64,000 nucleotides of DNA from Lepiota brunneoincarnata. Taxonomy: Eukaryota; Basidiomycota; Agaricomycetes; Agaricales; Agaricaceae. Under the pieces are notes generated by a model. It worked only from the letters and a program-made list of their open reading frames with translations, ran no database searches and was not told where the DNA came from. Numbering within the stretch: position 1 is the stretch's first letter; each line of letters opens with the position of its first letter. Made by a program: the position numbers and the translations under genes. Positions 47,654-61,318 of the stretch are shown here, piece by piece. The stretch is taken from assembly GCA_023014365.1 (NCBI GenBank), contig JAEBUN010000025.1, positions 248,001-312,000 of the forward strand, read 5' to 3'.

Positions 47654-48490
47654 TCAGCGGGCTAGAAATGAAACGTCAAGCCATTCATGCCTAAAATATG
47701 GTTGAGATGGGTCGGGCAGGATATGGTGCGTATAGCGAACCTTGGGTCCTTCTGGCTGGGACTCATTCCCGGAGGCTTGGGCTTCTGCCTCGGGTTCTTC
47801 ATTAATTGTCGCTGCGATAGCGGCACTGACGACGGCGGGCGCTTCACCCACAACCTGGTTGAGTTGGAAATGAGTTGATGTTACCACAAGGAACGATCGG
47901 CCCAACGGCGCTAAAAAACACGGCGAAGGCGGGCGTAGATTGGATGCGAACCTTGGACGCGGGTTTCCTGGAACCGGCTCTCGACGACGGTTTACCAGAG
48001 GCACGGGAAGTAGGCTTGCCTTCCGCCTTGGAAGCTGGCTTAGTGCTAGCCTTGGACGCAGGCTTGGCGCTTGCTTTCGAAGAGGGTTTTCCGCTTTCCT
48101 CAGCCGCCTTGGATGCAGGTTTAGTGGCAGTCTTGGAAGCAGGTTTCGCCTAGCATATATTTATGTAGTGTAAGCGGGCGAGTAAGCGAACCAAGACATG
48201 GACCAAACCTTCTTGGCGGCGGGTTCATCCTCTGCTCCTGGCACAGCACCGTTGGCCTCTGCGGAGTCGGGTTCCTTGCGCTTCCGACCCCTAGAGGACG
48301 CAGGTTTCTCTTTCGGATCTTCATCATCTGCGGCCTTGGGTTTATCGGCCTTTTTGATTCTAGGTTTGGCCGGAGCTTTCCTAACAGGTGGTTCAGGTTT
48401 CGGTTGTTCTTTGATGCGACTCGAGCGACGCCGGGTCTCGGGAGGAGATGGGCCTGATTCTTCTAAGGATGCAGCAGCTTTGCGAGGCAT
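47654..48490 (-). CDS. Basic Lys/Pro/Ala-rich chromatin-type protein
   Basis: Three exons (48490-48209, 48149-47952, 47854-47654) join in frame with 51-97 bp introns bounded by GT and AG, giving 226 residues. The N-terminal part carries TRRRSSRIKEQPKPEPP and KPRIKKADKPKA. The second exon is a string of KPASK/KPSSK-like repeats as in histone H1 or HMGN tails. The third exon is acidic (EEPEAEAQ) with a distinct end (HHILPDPSQPYFRHEWLDV). A DNA- or nucleosome-associated nuclear role is inferred from composition; I do not recognise an exact family. It lies on the same strand as the permease, about 230 bp past its stop. Confidence 0.65.
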
Positions 48491-48723
48491 TTTTTGTGTT
48501 GCTGAGTGGGTAGATGGAAGTAGGAGGCAAAGAGACGAAGACGCGTTGACTCTCCAAATCGATTCAACAAGGCGTTTGTTGACACCAGTCTCATATTCTC
48601 ATCACGTGGCTCGTGCTCAGTCACGTGTCTGATAATCGAATTTCGTGTCATAAGCGCGTGTCGTCGGACCACCACGCTTAATAAGGTCGCAACCATATCC
48701 TCGAGATAAAATATTATAGGAAT

Positions 48724-51333
48724 TTAATTCGTAAATAACATCCTGTAGATACGGAGCCAGATAGGCGCACCCCTGCGCCCGGCGCGCCACTAGGGAGCAA
48801 CAAGTAAATAAACGTCCGGACAAGTACACCAGCCACATACCTCACGCATTTCTTCAACAGTAAGCCAACTTTTGCGACCCGAATCGAGATTAATTTTATG
48901 AGCGCGTTGAGGGAGGGTGCGTTTCCAGATTATTCCAATGGCGTAAAAGAGCATCATGACAAAGAAGCCGAGGTAGGCCACTGTTAGTCACATCATTATC
49001 AGCATCTAGAATCGTACGACATAGCAAGAGTAAGCGTACGGAAGAATGATTCAGCAACCCCAGCAGAGGTGTCTGGCATGCCACCAATCGGCCAGATACC
49101 CTGGTTTGTCCTAATTATTGTCACTTCAGATAGCACAAAAAATGACCCACGATGTAGAACTGGGCAATAAACACCAGGACGATAAGGATAATACCAAACC
49201 ATGAACCGTAGACGCCACCAAGAGCCTGGAAGGGCAATTCCTCGACGGAATGTCCTTGGACCTTCCAAGCCCTCCGGAAACGGATGCTAGGACAGCGCGT
49301 AAGTTGGCGTGGGTATAGATATTCATATTGAGAACTTACTGGCATAAGCATATTGCGAGCCAGGAGAAGAGTGTGGAAAGACCAGAGAGGGCAAGGAGCC
49401 AGTTAACTATTGCCTTTTATCAGCGATAAATCATTTTAGAAACGAAAGCTACCTACAAACGATGTCGCCTTCCGCACGCACGTTGATATAGGCAAGGGGT
49501 GCGAAAGCCATGATGGCAATGACAGACCAGAGAGGTCGAGAAGACTTGTCAACATAGGCGAAGATTCTTGGAGCATAGCCTGTCTCAGCAAGAGCAGTCA
49601 AGGTACGGGAACCAGCGTAGACGCAAGAGAGGCCGATTGAGAGCACTGAGATGCAGATGGTTACATTGACAAAATCTAACGCAGAAAGGTTCAGTGCAAC
49701 ACAGTTATATTTGAGGTATAGACTCACGGTTTAAGCCCTTGATGCCCGCACGATCAAGCGCAATGACGAAAGGAGAAGCACCTAGTGTCAATGTGAAATG
49801 CAGAAAGCTGGCTAAAACAAGATTCTTCTTACCAGCACCACTGCCCGTTACCAGGCGAGGTTCGTCGTAGGGAACCAAGAGTCCAATGATAGTAAGAGAA
49901 GTAACATAGATGACAGTCTGACAGATAAGATTAGTGACCTGTGTTCACACCGTATAGTGGGTCATTTACAATACGCCAGAAAGTGCCCTTGACGGCACCG
50001 GGCATTGTCTCACGGGGATTAGGAGTCTCAGAGGCGGCGAAGCCCACGAGCTCAGTTCCAGCTGGGTAAGGATGTTAGACAACATTTCGTCCATTTCAAT
50101 TAGACAAACGAACCAAAGGAGAAAGCAGCTAGGGGCCAGGCGTTAATGACCCTCTACCACGTCCATATAACATACTACGAACCAGTGACAAAGACCGCAC
50201 ATAATCCCTTGAAGCCATTTGCAAACGCGCCGGGATCATGCCAGTGATGGCCACCAAGGTATCTTGAGTATTCACCACCTTCAGGACCTCCACCGCAAAT
50301 GCAGACGCTTTCAAATGTCGTTGTCAATAATGCTGGCTCTTATCAAGAGTAGACGGGGATTACTTACATGCCAATGAAGATGAACATCACGACAACGAAG
50401 AGCTTGAGGCACGATGACCAGAACTCTTCTTCTGCAAAGCCGAGGGTGCCAAAAATGCTGACAATAACTATTTGAAGCCAATCAACGCCCATTCAAAATC
50501 TGGTATCAGGCAGCCTGCAAAACTCACAAATCGCCACCCAAAATACCGTGATCCAGACTGCTATAGGCACATCATTCGGCCAATACATTACCGTACGGGA
50601 CGCGACGGTAATTTCCAAAGGCAAAGCAGTAGCCCATGCGAAGACGTAATTCCAGCCCATCGCGAATGCGAAAGAAGGGTCGAGGAAGCGGACGGCAAGG
50701 GTATAGAAGCCACCAGACACCGGGTATAATATCGACATCTCGCCAATGGCCTAAGCAGAACCAATAATACACATGCTTGGGCGAGTCAAACACCAGATGA
50801 AAATCTCACCTGAGTGACGTTGATTAACATTACCCCAATCAAAATCCATGCAATGAGAACGCCAGCGGGACCGCCATTGTGGAGCGCAAAGCCGGAACCA
50901 ACGAACAAGCCTGTGCCAATAGAACCACCTGAACAAGAGCGAGGGGCACGGTACCGAAATAAGCTGAGAGTAGGTAGCCCAAAAAACTGGCTCACCGACT
51001 GCAATCATAGTCAAGTGTCTTGGCTTCATCTTCTGTTGCAACATGGGTGCGTCCGCCATAACCCTCTCAAGGTCCTCGACATTGTTACTACCCACGACGA
51101 CTTGACCACTAAAGTGAATTAGGAAAAATGTAAACTTCAGTCATAGGAGCTGCGTTGGCAGTGCCGTGGACCACCAACCCTGTCGTTCCTGGTGCACGCT
51201 TGAAGCTCTCCCAGGAGAGGCCTACGCGGGTCCATATGCTCTCCTTCGAGGGATCATAGAGTTCAATTCGCGGTTCAGGTTCAGAGGAAGCACTGGTACT
51301 AGAGGTCTCGACATGAGTCTTTTCCTTCGACAT
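48724..51333 (-). CDS. Amino-acid permease (AAT/YAT family), complete
   Basis: Start ATG at 51333. Resolved exons: 51333-51179, 51108-50996, 50928-50810, 50750-50528, 50467-50368, 50307-50183, a 15-bp microexon 50128-50114, and 50061-49970; further exons run to the TAA at 48726-48724. The family signature [20 protein letters not shown] (first transmembrane helix) is formed across an exon join. Also seen are the [17 protein letters not shown] segment and [17 protein letters not shown]. The C-terminal cytosolic tail is rebuilt by the last intron (EMRE joined to [19 protein letters not shown]). About 12 membrane helices are expected. It imports amino acids by proton symport across the plasma membrane. 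Substrate range cannot be told. Confidence 0.92.
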
Positions 51334-52837
51334 CGTCGTGTCGTCCAGAACCGCGTCCAGGGAGGGGAAGAGAGGACGAGAATGGAGGAAGAGAAGAAAG
51401 TCCTTGGCTTTGAGGTTATCACTTATTTATCGGACTCCGAAGCGCTCGGTTCAATCGGCGGGTGTTCTTGTCGTGATAAGGTGATTGAGTTCTCTGCTGG
51501 CAAGACGAGCCATTGCCAACAGGAACGAACCATCAAGTTACCGAGCGGACGTCCCCACTGTATGACAAGCGATCACTGATAAGTGCAGTTCCATGCGAAT
51601 AATGCATAAATTACCAGGGATGAGCATATGCGGCACGGAAGGGGAAGTTGCGTCTGATCATGCTGAGAAGAATCGACAGGGAGGAGCACACGCGCTTTGC
51701 TTTGTTACGGCACAACCCTGAATCCAGCGTCTTTCCCAACCAAACATCCCAAGTAGCGACCAAGAGACACTTTGCGCCCTTTCCCTCGTAATGGGTGCCT
51801 GAGCATTGAAATTCACTTGAACGCAAGACAATACTGCAGTGAAGATCTCGTTCCACAAACACCTTACCAAGTGGATCGATAATAGCCCTGGTAACCGCTT
51901 GTTCCTTGGCTGCTTAGCAGCAAGCGATAGCCCCACAAGGCACCAGCTCCGTAATCACGGACCGCTAAGTCAGTAGCAACATCGTGGCAGACATTCGTGA
52001 TCACTTATGGTGGGAACTTCCACTCATTGGCCGGGTGGTAGCGCACCCATGTGAGGTTGCAAGAGGGAGTCATTGTCTCCCTCAACTTTGACCTTGAGTA
52101 TTCCTCATACCACAGCACATGGCAACCCTGGATTATGTGGGCGACGGCTATGTGGCTTCGCCACTGATCCTTAGCGAACCGGCAAAGTGAACTCATAAGT
52201 TTTGCGCCTTCAAGTGCCTTAGCTTATCTTGGCAGGCTCAGTCAATTGCATGAACGCAAAAGGCAAACACTCAGTACGCTCAAGTACTCGTTGCTGATAA
52301 CAAAATTATCCACTTATCGCTTCAATCACTTGAATACTCTCAACCTCAGAAAATAAGGTGGAACGGCGCCGGGAAAGTCGTTATTATATCCTTAGGATCA
52401 CCCATCACATGGGCGATCCAGGGGGATATCCGGGTTTTCTAAGGTTGTCTATCTATATCTTATACCTGGAGGATATACAATATATCCATGATATACCGCT
52501 GTCTGCAGCCTGCATTATGAGTCCATGCTCATACTCACCCACAACAGCCTCAGCGATCACTATATTTTGATGTTGCAGCGGCCGATACGCAAAACACTCA
52601 CCTTTCGAGCTACCTTTATCACCATGCGGACACTGGCGACATCCCCCTTTGGCCCGTACGCTTGCCATTCAGGGGCAGCAGTGTGAAGACCCGAGGTTGT
52701 GGGCGGCAGATATTAAGCGATATCACCGAATGATTTAACGTCGCCAACCCACATCAATCTAATTCCTTCATTGAATTTGCCAGCTCATGCGCCCATCGTT
52801 TTTCACATCCCTGCTCATCCCTTTATCTTAAAAATTT
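51334..52837 (-). other. Permease upstream region and spacer
   Basis: 51334-51936 is the likely permease promoter, copied in each module. 51940-52837 has no gene. It contains short palindromic words such as CCATCACATGGGCGATCC near 52401 and an imperfect repeat of TATAC/ATATA near 52451-52497. Confidence 0.45.
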
Positions 52838-53686
52838 TCACATAGCCGACTTCAAACTTCCGTGTTCCCCCCCTTTCCCCTCGGCCCACCTCACGGCACA
52901 GGGCGCTATGTGCGGCCGCCAGATGTGTTTCTCAGAGGAGTCATCATCCATGATTTGGAATCGAATCAGACCGAATCTACTTGTTCCTAGTGTGGTTTCC
53001 TCGGTCAGTTGTTCTTTAGGGGAATAAATGGTCCAGGCATAACACATGCAGGCAAGTCCGAGGGAGGAGGATGACGCCAGTATTGAAGGCAGGAGACAAC
53101 CTGTTAGATAATAGTGTACATTATTTTGGCTTTGAAATTGCCATGGAGTTGGTTCTCCCAACCATGATATAGGTTAGCATAAGGGGGGTTATACTTGGAT
53201 GGGAATACTTCGTTCGTGCCTTCGCCCTAGCTACGACAGCAATACAATCACCGACTTGAAGAGATCGAACAAAACCACCCCCATTCCCGCAACCATATAG
53301 GTCGGGAAGGGTGGCCCAAGCTGGGGCTGAAGTACTTTATGCGGGTGTGTCAGAGTCACTATCCGAAGCTGATGACACCGAACTATCGGAGCCGTACTCC
53401 AGATGGCATTCATGATGGACAAAATCCCTGTCTGACCAGCCAACTACATGCGCTCGAACCCGGGAGCTGGCCCGCCGATTGCGTTGGATGAGCCATGACC
53501 TATTGGCCTGAATGTCGGCGCAAGAGGATGGAGGTCCAGATCTAGAACGGTATCCACCGATTCGAGTGGAAGGCGTGAATTCAAAATGTCACGAGTAGCG
53601 AAGACATCTGATTCGGAAGGGATATGATGTTCATCTCTAGTAGTAGAGTCGGCTGCGTCGAGAAGTGGAGACAGGACAGCACCCAT
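52838..53686 (-). pseudogene. F-box-like family relic 3' of A3, with downstream stretch
   Basis: 53686-53200 repeats the deleted, frame-broken form seen 3' of A1 and A2, including the stop in place of CAA (minus-strand GCATAAAGT near 53340). 53161-52838 is a copy of the open stretch of 8455-8742 with a shortened end. Confidence 0.85.
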
Positions 53687-53942
53687 TGTCGTTGGTTAAT
53701 CCCCCCACTACTCTCCTCTATCTCTCTCATTTCTTGTTCACTTCCCTCTAGTTCATTAGCACATTATTTATTTGCTGATATTATATTGTATGTGTATTGA
53801 TTTTTGTAGAGTAAAGTTTTATGTCATTTGAATGAAACAAATGAAAGTGGAGGCCCTTCCCGAAATGCCCAACTACCAACAACGAAGCCAAACCACTGAA
53901 GATAACCAAAGATGAGGTAATGCATAAAATGATGAAAATGCC

Positions 53943-56900
53943 TTATGCTGCGGATAGCACCTCCCTGCGCTTCCGAACATGTTCAAGTAGCTTTAAGTCC
54001 GTAGTTTCATCTCGTGGTGACTGGCATTGACAGTGAAGAAGAAGAGCTTGGTTGAAATATTGCTCAGCTTTGTCCAATTTATCCCATTGCAAATGCACTC
54101 GTCCCAGCAGCTGGACATCACCAGCCTCACCAAGCATGTCATGCGATTGCTGGTGAAGCTCCATCGCTTTCTTGAACGCCAACTCGGCTTCGTCTAGCTT
54201 ATCCCGTCGCAAATACACTTCTCCCAGGCTCTGGACATCGTTGGCCTCACCAAGCACGTCATGCGATTGCTGGTGAAGCTCCATCGCTTTCTTGAACGCC
54301 AACTCGGCTTCGTCTAGCTTATCCCGTCGCAAATACACTTCTCCCAGGTTCTGGACATCGTAGGCCTCACCAAGCACGTCATGCGATTGCTGGTGAAGCT
54401 CCATCGCTTTCTTGAACGCCAACTGGGCTTCGTCTAGCTTAGCCCGTCGCAAATACACTTCTCCCAGGCTCTGGACATCGTTGGCCTCACCAAGCACGTC
54501 ATGCGATTGCTGGTGAAGCTCCATCGCTTTCTTGAACGCCAACTCGGCTTCGTCTAGCTTATCCCGTCGCAAATACACTTCTCCCAGCTTCTGGACATCG
54601 TTGGCCTCACCAAGCACAGAATGCGATTGCTGGTGAAGCTCCATCGCTTTCTTGAACGCCAACTCGGCTTCGTGTAGCTTAGCCCGTCGCAAATACACTT
54701 GTCCCAGCTTCTGGACATCGTTGGCCTCACCAAGCACATCATGCGATTGCTGGTGAAGCTCCATCGCTTTCTTGAACGCCAACTCGGCTTCGTCTAGCTT
54801 AGCCCGTCGCAAATACACTTCTCCCAGCCTCTGGACATCGTTGGCCTCACCAAGCACGTCATGCGATTGCTGGTGAAGCTCCATCGCTTTCTTGAACGCC
54901 AACTCGGCTTCGTCTAGCTTAGCCCGTCGCAAATACACTTGTCCCAGGTTCTGGACATCGTTGGCCTCACCAGGCACGTCATACGATTGCTGGTGAAGCT
55001 CCATCGCTTTCGTGAAAGACGACTCTGCCTCAGCTAGCTTATTCTGTCGAAAATACACACGCGACAAGGCTGAAACACATCGCGCATGTAACCTTGATGA
55101 CCCAACCACCTTCCGCTGCAGTGCCAGGTCAATGATCTCCGAAGTGGGATTGCCCATATAAATGCACCAAAGGGTATAATCAATGGAAGCGTCAACAATC
55201 TTCTCATCCACTCGGTCTTCCTTGAGCACTTTCGTGAACACCGAGCGTACATTGAGAAGCTCTGGTGGAATTATGTTATGGCCAGTGGGATTTGCGTAAT
55301 TCGCAAAACGATTCATCATCCCGGCGTAGAAGGTGCTTAAGCAGCTATCGAGCAGACGATCCATCTCCATTTTTATGCCGAACTCCCGGATCGGCACAAG
55401 CATTCGATATCTGAGGTTTCCCTCAGTTCCGTCGACGTAGATGAGTGATACCCGTTGGAGGGACACCAATGTCTCCTGAAGACGGATCGTTGCTGGTAAG
55501 TGACTTTGGAGTTCGTCAATGGCCTCCTGTCGGCATGGGAACCCGTCCGGAAGGCTCGATAGCATGGCAAAAATCAGGATAGCATTCGGGTCTGCCTGCA
55601 TACGTGGGCTGTGCACCGACAGGTGAATGGACGCGTCGAGATTGGATAAGCGATGCTTGGTACCCGTCCCTATGGCCCTTGTCTGCGTCCGCTCCCATCG
55701 CGCCCACAGCGATTTGGGCCTCTCGTTCCCTTCGTGTAATTGGGCAATGATGAGTTTGATGGCCAGCGGTATCCCATTGGCAACCCCGACCAATTTTTCG
55801 GCGAATTCGTCCATTGGCACTCGAGACTTTTGGAATATCATCTTTGCGTCGCTGTCGTTCAGTTCCTTCAAGGGTGGCAGTAACGGCTGCGACCAGGCGG
55901 CTCCAGAAGGGCGCTGGGTGCCACGCATGGTGATAATAATTGCGAGGTCGGGTACACAATCAAGGTGAGATAAGAAGTCTTCTATGTCCCGCCGGATTGC
56001 CTCGTCCTCCCAAATGGTCTCGAAGTTGTCCAAGCATAGGATGGTATTTCCATGAAATTGGGATAGAACAATGTCAATCAAGTTTTCGTTGCGCTCCGAA
56101 GGCGGGATGCGTAGCGCATTAGCAATTTCCCAAATCAGGCCAGCTAGCGAGGTGGTCGCTTCGCAGGGGACAAAGTACCGCGAAGGGTATCGCTCAACCA
56201 CCGCGCGGTCGTGCACAGCAGTGAGAGCGAGTGTCGTTTTACCCATCCCACCAGCCCCCAAGATCGTGACCCGTGGCAATGGGTCGTTGAGCAGTGTTCC
56301 AATGACCGCGGATTTCTCTTCGTCTCTCCCAATCATCTGATCGGGGCGAGGAATGGGCTTGTAGAGAGTACTGAATAGCGAGGGCAAGCATCAGGACACT
56401 GGATACAGATAACATGAGGTTTGTCGTACCTGGCCGGACCTGAGGATGGCTGAGCAGATTGAGGTGGATTGATGAGCTTGAGAAGGATTCCAGTCTGTAG
56501 AGGTCGAATGAGAGCAAGCGATATGAATGCAAACTCCGAACATACATTGAGATTCGCGTGGACGCTATCGATGAGACGATCATACTTGGCCAGAGTCTCG
56601 ATCCTCGAATTCCGATTTATCCACTTCCGCACGCCTTTTGGAGCCTTTGTTATGAGCGTACCGTGAATTTCCCCAAGGAGACTGAGCGGTAGATCAGCTA
56701 ATTCACAAAGGGGAAAAGAGGTCGGGTGGTATTACCGGTTATACTCTCCTAATTCCTCCTCTGTGTCCTTCAGCTGGTTCCTGTTTGATGATGTAGCCAC
56801 TTGGCGCAGGCCATGGAGGATGACCTTTGACCTGCCCAATATCTTTTCGATCAGTTCCTGAGACCGATCCTTTTCGGTTTGTATTTCCTGTTTTGTTGTT

Positions 56901-57189
56901 AGATGACCCTTTGGTTTCCAGTAAGCTTGTGCACCTCTCTGATCTTGATAATTTGAAGCAAAACTCCTGCAAACGCCTTCACATACGGTAAATCCTTGAA
57001 CAGTTCGCCAACCTCCTTTGCAATCTTTGATACGGTATCGGTTAGGTTAACGGAGGTGGAGACCATGGGTTCGAAATTCGATGTTGGTGGATTGGCCAAG
57101 GGTGCAACAAGGCCAGGCGTCGCGGGTAATCCATGAGCGGTCATGGCTGTCGCTGAGGCTTGTAAGACAGTGCGTTGGGTGGAGGTCAT
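53943..57189 (-). CDS. NLR-type receptor A3: MLKL-like helical N-terminus, NB-ARC, 9 TPR units
   Basis: Exons 57189-56935, 56887-56736, 56681-56546, 56494-56430 and 56370-53943 join to 1011 residues. Like A2 it lacks 12 bp in exon 3. P-loop GAGGMGKTT, ILCLDNFE, TMRGT and GIPLA are intact. Substitutions relative to A1 include KELNDSDAKMIF for KKLNDSDAKLIF and EFGIKME for EFGMKME. Orientation is opposite to A1 and A2 because the module is inverted. The frame is open, so this is a third potentially working paralogue with its own TPR combination. Confidence 0.85.
53979..55058 (-). repeat. TPR-encoding tandem array, 9 x 120 bp (A3)
   Basis: Nine units including caps. Inner units mix AK/DK at position 6, E/Q at 40 and N/K/S/R at 37. 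Unique changes include LHEAE (unit near 54670) and LDEAQ (near 54430). The first cap reads SYDVPGEAND instead of SHDVLGEAND. Confidence 0.95.
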
Positions 57190-57444
57190 GGCTTGAGTTC
57201 TTGGGCGCCATTAATGCTGCCTCATTGTGTTCTACAGCAGCAATCTTCCCACGAGATCTGGACCACAGCAATATTTTAGTGACATCATTCAGCAAAAATC
57301 GCGACCTGGGCTCCGGCATTCGTTACCCCACCATTGCTGACATTGGTCCAAAGCGACTGAGATATATGAGCGAGCATTCCTGCCCTTGCTCGAGTGATAC
57401 AATGAAGCATAAAACTCGGATACATACCTATAGAATTACATGTG

Positions 57445-59440
57445 CTAGTGTGAACCCATAGACGATTTAGACGAGTCCTTCGTCGTCGTAAGAGTCCTCA
57501 ACCAATCAGTGTCCAAAGGGGGTCCAAGAGCATGATGGAGACGAATCATAGCGTACAATAGAGTACAACAGAAGAAAACATAAGTGACACCCGGTGAAGG
57601 AGGGGCATGCTCAGATGGGGTCTGAGCCGGGGTCTGAGCTGGAGTCTGATATGCAGAGCTCATCGTTGAGTCATTGGCTCCGTCGCCTTGTGCTGGTTCT
57701 TGGCAGGATGGAAATCGCCCACGAGGACCAGAGTGTTCTGGTGGAAAGTTGATCTGCGGTGGTGGCAGTCGCGGGGCCGGCGCCGGCGAACTTGGCATAT
57801 ACTGGCTCTGGCTAGACTGTTCCTCGTAATGTTGGTCCTGTGGCGGAATAGCGGCTTAGCGCTGGTATGAATCTAGTTGTGAATCATAGGGCTGCGGATG
57901 GTCCACGGTGATTCTTGGTGGAGGATGTCCTTGACCATAAATATGGGGCTGTGGCATTGGGGGATTGAATGGATTCGGTTGTGTCATAGGAGAAGATACG
58001 ATATTGTGCTGCTGCGTGAGCGGTGAAGAGGGGGATCCGGTATGTGGGCTTTCAGCGTATGTAGGGGTGCATTCAGGACAGGGCGAGACGCTCCTCCTGT
58101 CGGCCATATATGACGCGCTCAGAGGAATGAGCGGTGAGGCTGGTGGTTCCCTTTGGCGTCTCTTGTTGAGGAGTAACCGCACTTGGTACCGGAGAGGTTG
58201 GGGATAAGGATGAGGTCCTGGATGTAGTAGTACTTGGCTGTAGTTCCAACGCAACCTCCCTCGCTGCCGCAGCATTGAGCGCTCTTTCTTCGTCTTCCCG
58301 GTTCAGGGGGGCGGTAGGGTCATCGTCTGGTCCTGGTACGCAGCTGATATGAACGGGACTTGCATCCTGTGGATGAGCCGGCTCTTCGACGCGGTGATCT
58401 GGACTTATGGTCAGCAAAGACAAAGTGGCGGTGATTGATAGAAACGCACCCCTATCCTCGGGTGGTCGTCTGCCATGCGTAGACAAATCGTCGGGCGAAT
58501 GCTGCGGTGGGATTGGAGAGAAGGCCGGTCCCTCATCAATCTCCCGAACCTCTCCAAACCTTACGTGTCTGCTTACATGTTTATCTTGCTTTATGCCAGC
58601 GCTCTCCTCCTGGTCGGTGACAGGCTCTTGAGAAGCGGTCATGTACGCGAGCAATGCATCGTCCTCAGACAGGTTGGAAGCCTGTCTAGTATGAACGGAG
58701 AGTAGTGTGTGGTCACTGGGAGTCAACCGCTGCTGGCCCGCCCAATGGTTGTCCGGATTTGGCTCGTACGCGGGGGCAGGACCGTCGCGGCTGAACCATC
58801 CCAGTTTTCCAAGGGGAGAGGTTTTGTCATCTCGTGGGAATAGCTCTGAAGCAAGTGCCTGCGTTATTGAAGACGAGAATGAGCCGGTAGGTCCATAATC
58901 AGCGGTGGGGAGGGATGGATTATCATGGAACTGGTAATCACCACTGGTGCCCACAGACCCGGAACGCCCTTTGACCGGGAAAGTTGCAATGTGACCGCCG
59001 CTGGTAGTTGGGGTGTCAATGAGGCCATTGGTGGAACCAAATTCGTCGACCCTGCGATTGGTACCGGACTGAATGGCGGATGCACTGGATAAGGAACCGC
59101 AGTACATCGAGGTTGTTGATTAAATGTGCTTGCGGGAGTTGCTGATGATGATCGAGAAAAGTGGATCCTGGCCCCTAGGGACAGGGAGGGTAGTCACGTA
59201 TTGCACCGACATTGTAGGCGTCAGTGGGCGGCTGGGTTGCTGATGGGGGGCTTCCCTGGTGGACAAATGACGAATTGGATACAGTGGGTATTTGTCTCGG
59301 CACGACGTGATGATTGGCTGATGGAAGGGACGGTTGATAGTCGAACTTCATTGACGCAGCGATGGGCTTCAGCCACATGGCTTTCAACTTGAGCGTGGCC
59401 CCAATACGGACTGCGAAGGAGCCCCGGTTGTGTTTCGTCC
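57445..59440 (-). CDS. Ser/Pro-rich disordered protein gene, best-preserved copy (M3)
   Basis: A single frame runs 59107-58073 (344 residues) without the 7-bp duplication found in M1 and M2. A second frame 58275-57856 and a third 57798-57445 (with QTPAQTPAQTPSEH) continue the protein-like sequence, and 59387-59175 adds coding-like sequence upstream (SNSSFVHQGSPPSATQPP). Exon joins were not resolved. The protein is low-complexity, with the basic RHVRFGEVREIDEG segment and acidic DDDPTAPLNREDEERAL. No known domain. It lies 5' of A3 on the same strand, as in M1 and M2. Confidence 0.45.
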
Positions 59441-59694
59441 TCTGGTATTTCCTATGAAACTAATGGGTTAACTGAGCCGATATCCTGCAACCTTGACCTA
59501 CCAAAACGACGAGCTTTCCAAATTCCCCTGCGATCTGACTGGAGGTGAGCAGTTGCATGAGCAAGGAAGTAAACGGGCGTACCATTCCTTTTTCACAACA
59601 TTCTAGCAGCCCCCCGAATGTCAAGCCCATACAGGACCTCATTGTGGACCGCTTGAAACCACCTATCGCGGCCTCTTCCCTCAGGACCACCAAC

Positions 59695-59849
59695 CCTGCC
59701 GTTCCTGTTGCGCGCTTGAAACTCTCCCAGCAGAGGCCCAGGCGGGTCCATACGCTCTTCTTCGAGGGATCATAGAGTTCAATTCGTGGTTCTGGTTCAG
59801 AGGAAGCACTGGTACTAGAGGTCTCGACATGGGTCCTTTCTTCCGACAT
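59695..59849 (-). pseudogene. Orphan first exon of amino-acid permease (M3)
   Basis: [16 protein letters not shown] and WTRLGLCWESFKRATGT; same length and donor as the complete gene. Upstream, 59850-60450 is the copied promoter region. No permease exon follows. Confidence 0.75.
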
Positions 59850-60454
59850 TGCCGTGTTATCCAGAACCGCGTCCAAGGAGGGGAAGAGAGGACGAGGACG
59901 GAAGAAGAGAAGAAAATCCTTGGCTTGGAGTTATCAATTATTTATTAGACTCCGAAGCGCTCGGTTCAGTTGGCGGGTGTTCTCGCCGTGATAAAGTGAT
60001 TGAGTTCTCTGCTTGCAAGACGAGCCATTGCCAACGGGGACGAACCATCGAGTTACCGAGCGTATATCCCCACTGTATGACAAGCGATCATTGATAAATG
60101 CAGTTCCATGCGAATTACCAGGGATGAGCACTGAGCATACGCAGCACGGAGGGGGAAGTTGATCAGCCGTTGATGTTGCCATGAACCTTTGGTGTGCTGC
60201 CGATGGCTGTACAGTACCAGTAAACATCAACAGAGGCCGCGAGTAAATAGATACAAACTGATCAGATTTCGTTCTCATATAATAAAACATTATCATCGAC
60301 ACAACAGGATATATCGTATGCTCGTTGGGTAATCCCGCTTCATGAACGGTTGGTGAAGCACACTGTGTTGAGGAGAATCGACAGGAAGGAACACACGCGC
60401 TTTGCTTTGTTAGGGGCACAACCCTGAATCCAGCGTCTTTCCCCATCCAAACAC

Positions 60455-61310
60455 CTCAAGTGGCGACCAAGAAACACTTTGCGCCTTACGAAATAAACGC
60501 CTGTGATAGCAGACTTCAATTGTGATGGATCTACGAGTCCGTTCCCTCCTTAAGCACTTCTAGCATCGAGGAACCACCCACATCTTCTGATTGGATGATA
60601 CAGTTGACTTGTTGCAATAATGGTCGTGTGTCTCGACCGTTTCTCTACTTTCACCCACCCAGACGAGAACCCCTGATAAGTCATGCTAGCACTCGCCCTA
60701 CACAATTCATCAAAATATAGCTAACTGACGATGATAGTGGTCTCGCAAATTGTCAACACGTGCGAGACAGTTGATGTGTCGTACGATGGAGGGCGATTAT
60801 GCGCCCGAGTCTCCCCGAGACTTTCATCCGAGCCAGCGAGTCAAGTTGTCCGATATAACATCAAAGGTGCTTATCTCGATTTTGGAATTACGAAATAACT
60901 TGGCCACCTTTTGCCCATAAACGATGGAGGAGCAAATTTTGCCGTGTGCCCCAAGGTAACAATCTATCTAGGGTTAGTTCCATGGGAATAACGCATGATA
61001 CATGCTCCGCATTTCCTATTCATATCCTAAAGGCTTTGAGCGGATTCTGCAAAGGAATGAAGGAACACACTTGCCACACAAAGTGATGGGATTCCTCGAT
61101 TCACACGCTTAGATAGCAAGCACATAAATTCTATGGAGTGACTTAGAACTCGGAAGCAGTGAAGTCGGGATTACCTGGAACTCTGCCAATCCCACGTGTA
61201 TGAGCCTAACTGATTGCCTTTGTCGGGTAACTCTTTGGCGTTCTTAGTTTTTCCCCGTATGAGCGCTAACGGCGAAGTAGGCGCCTGCGATGCTCAACTT
61301 ACAAAGTTAA
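60455..61310. other. Unique stretch replacing the F-box-like gene in M3, no gene seen
   Basis: No long open frame on either strand. No match elsewhere in the window. Moderately AT-rich, with no recognisable repeat. Confidence 0.5.
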
Positions 61311-61318
61311 CAGGCGAT

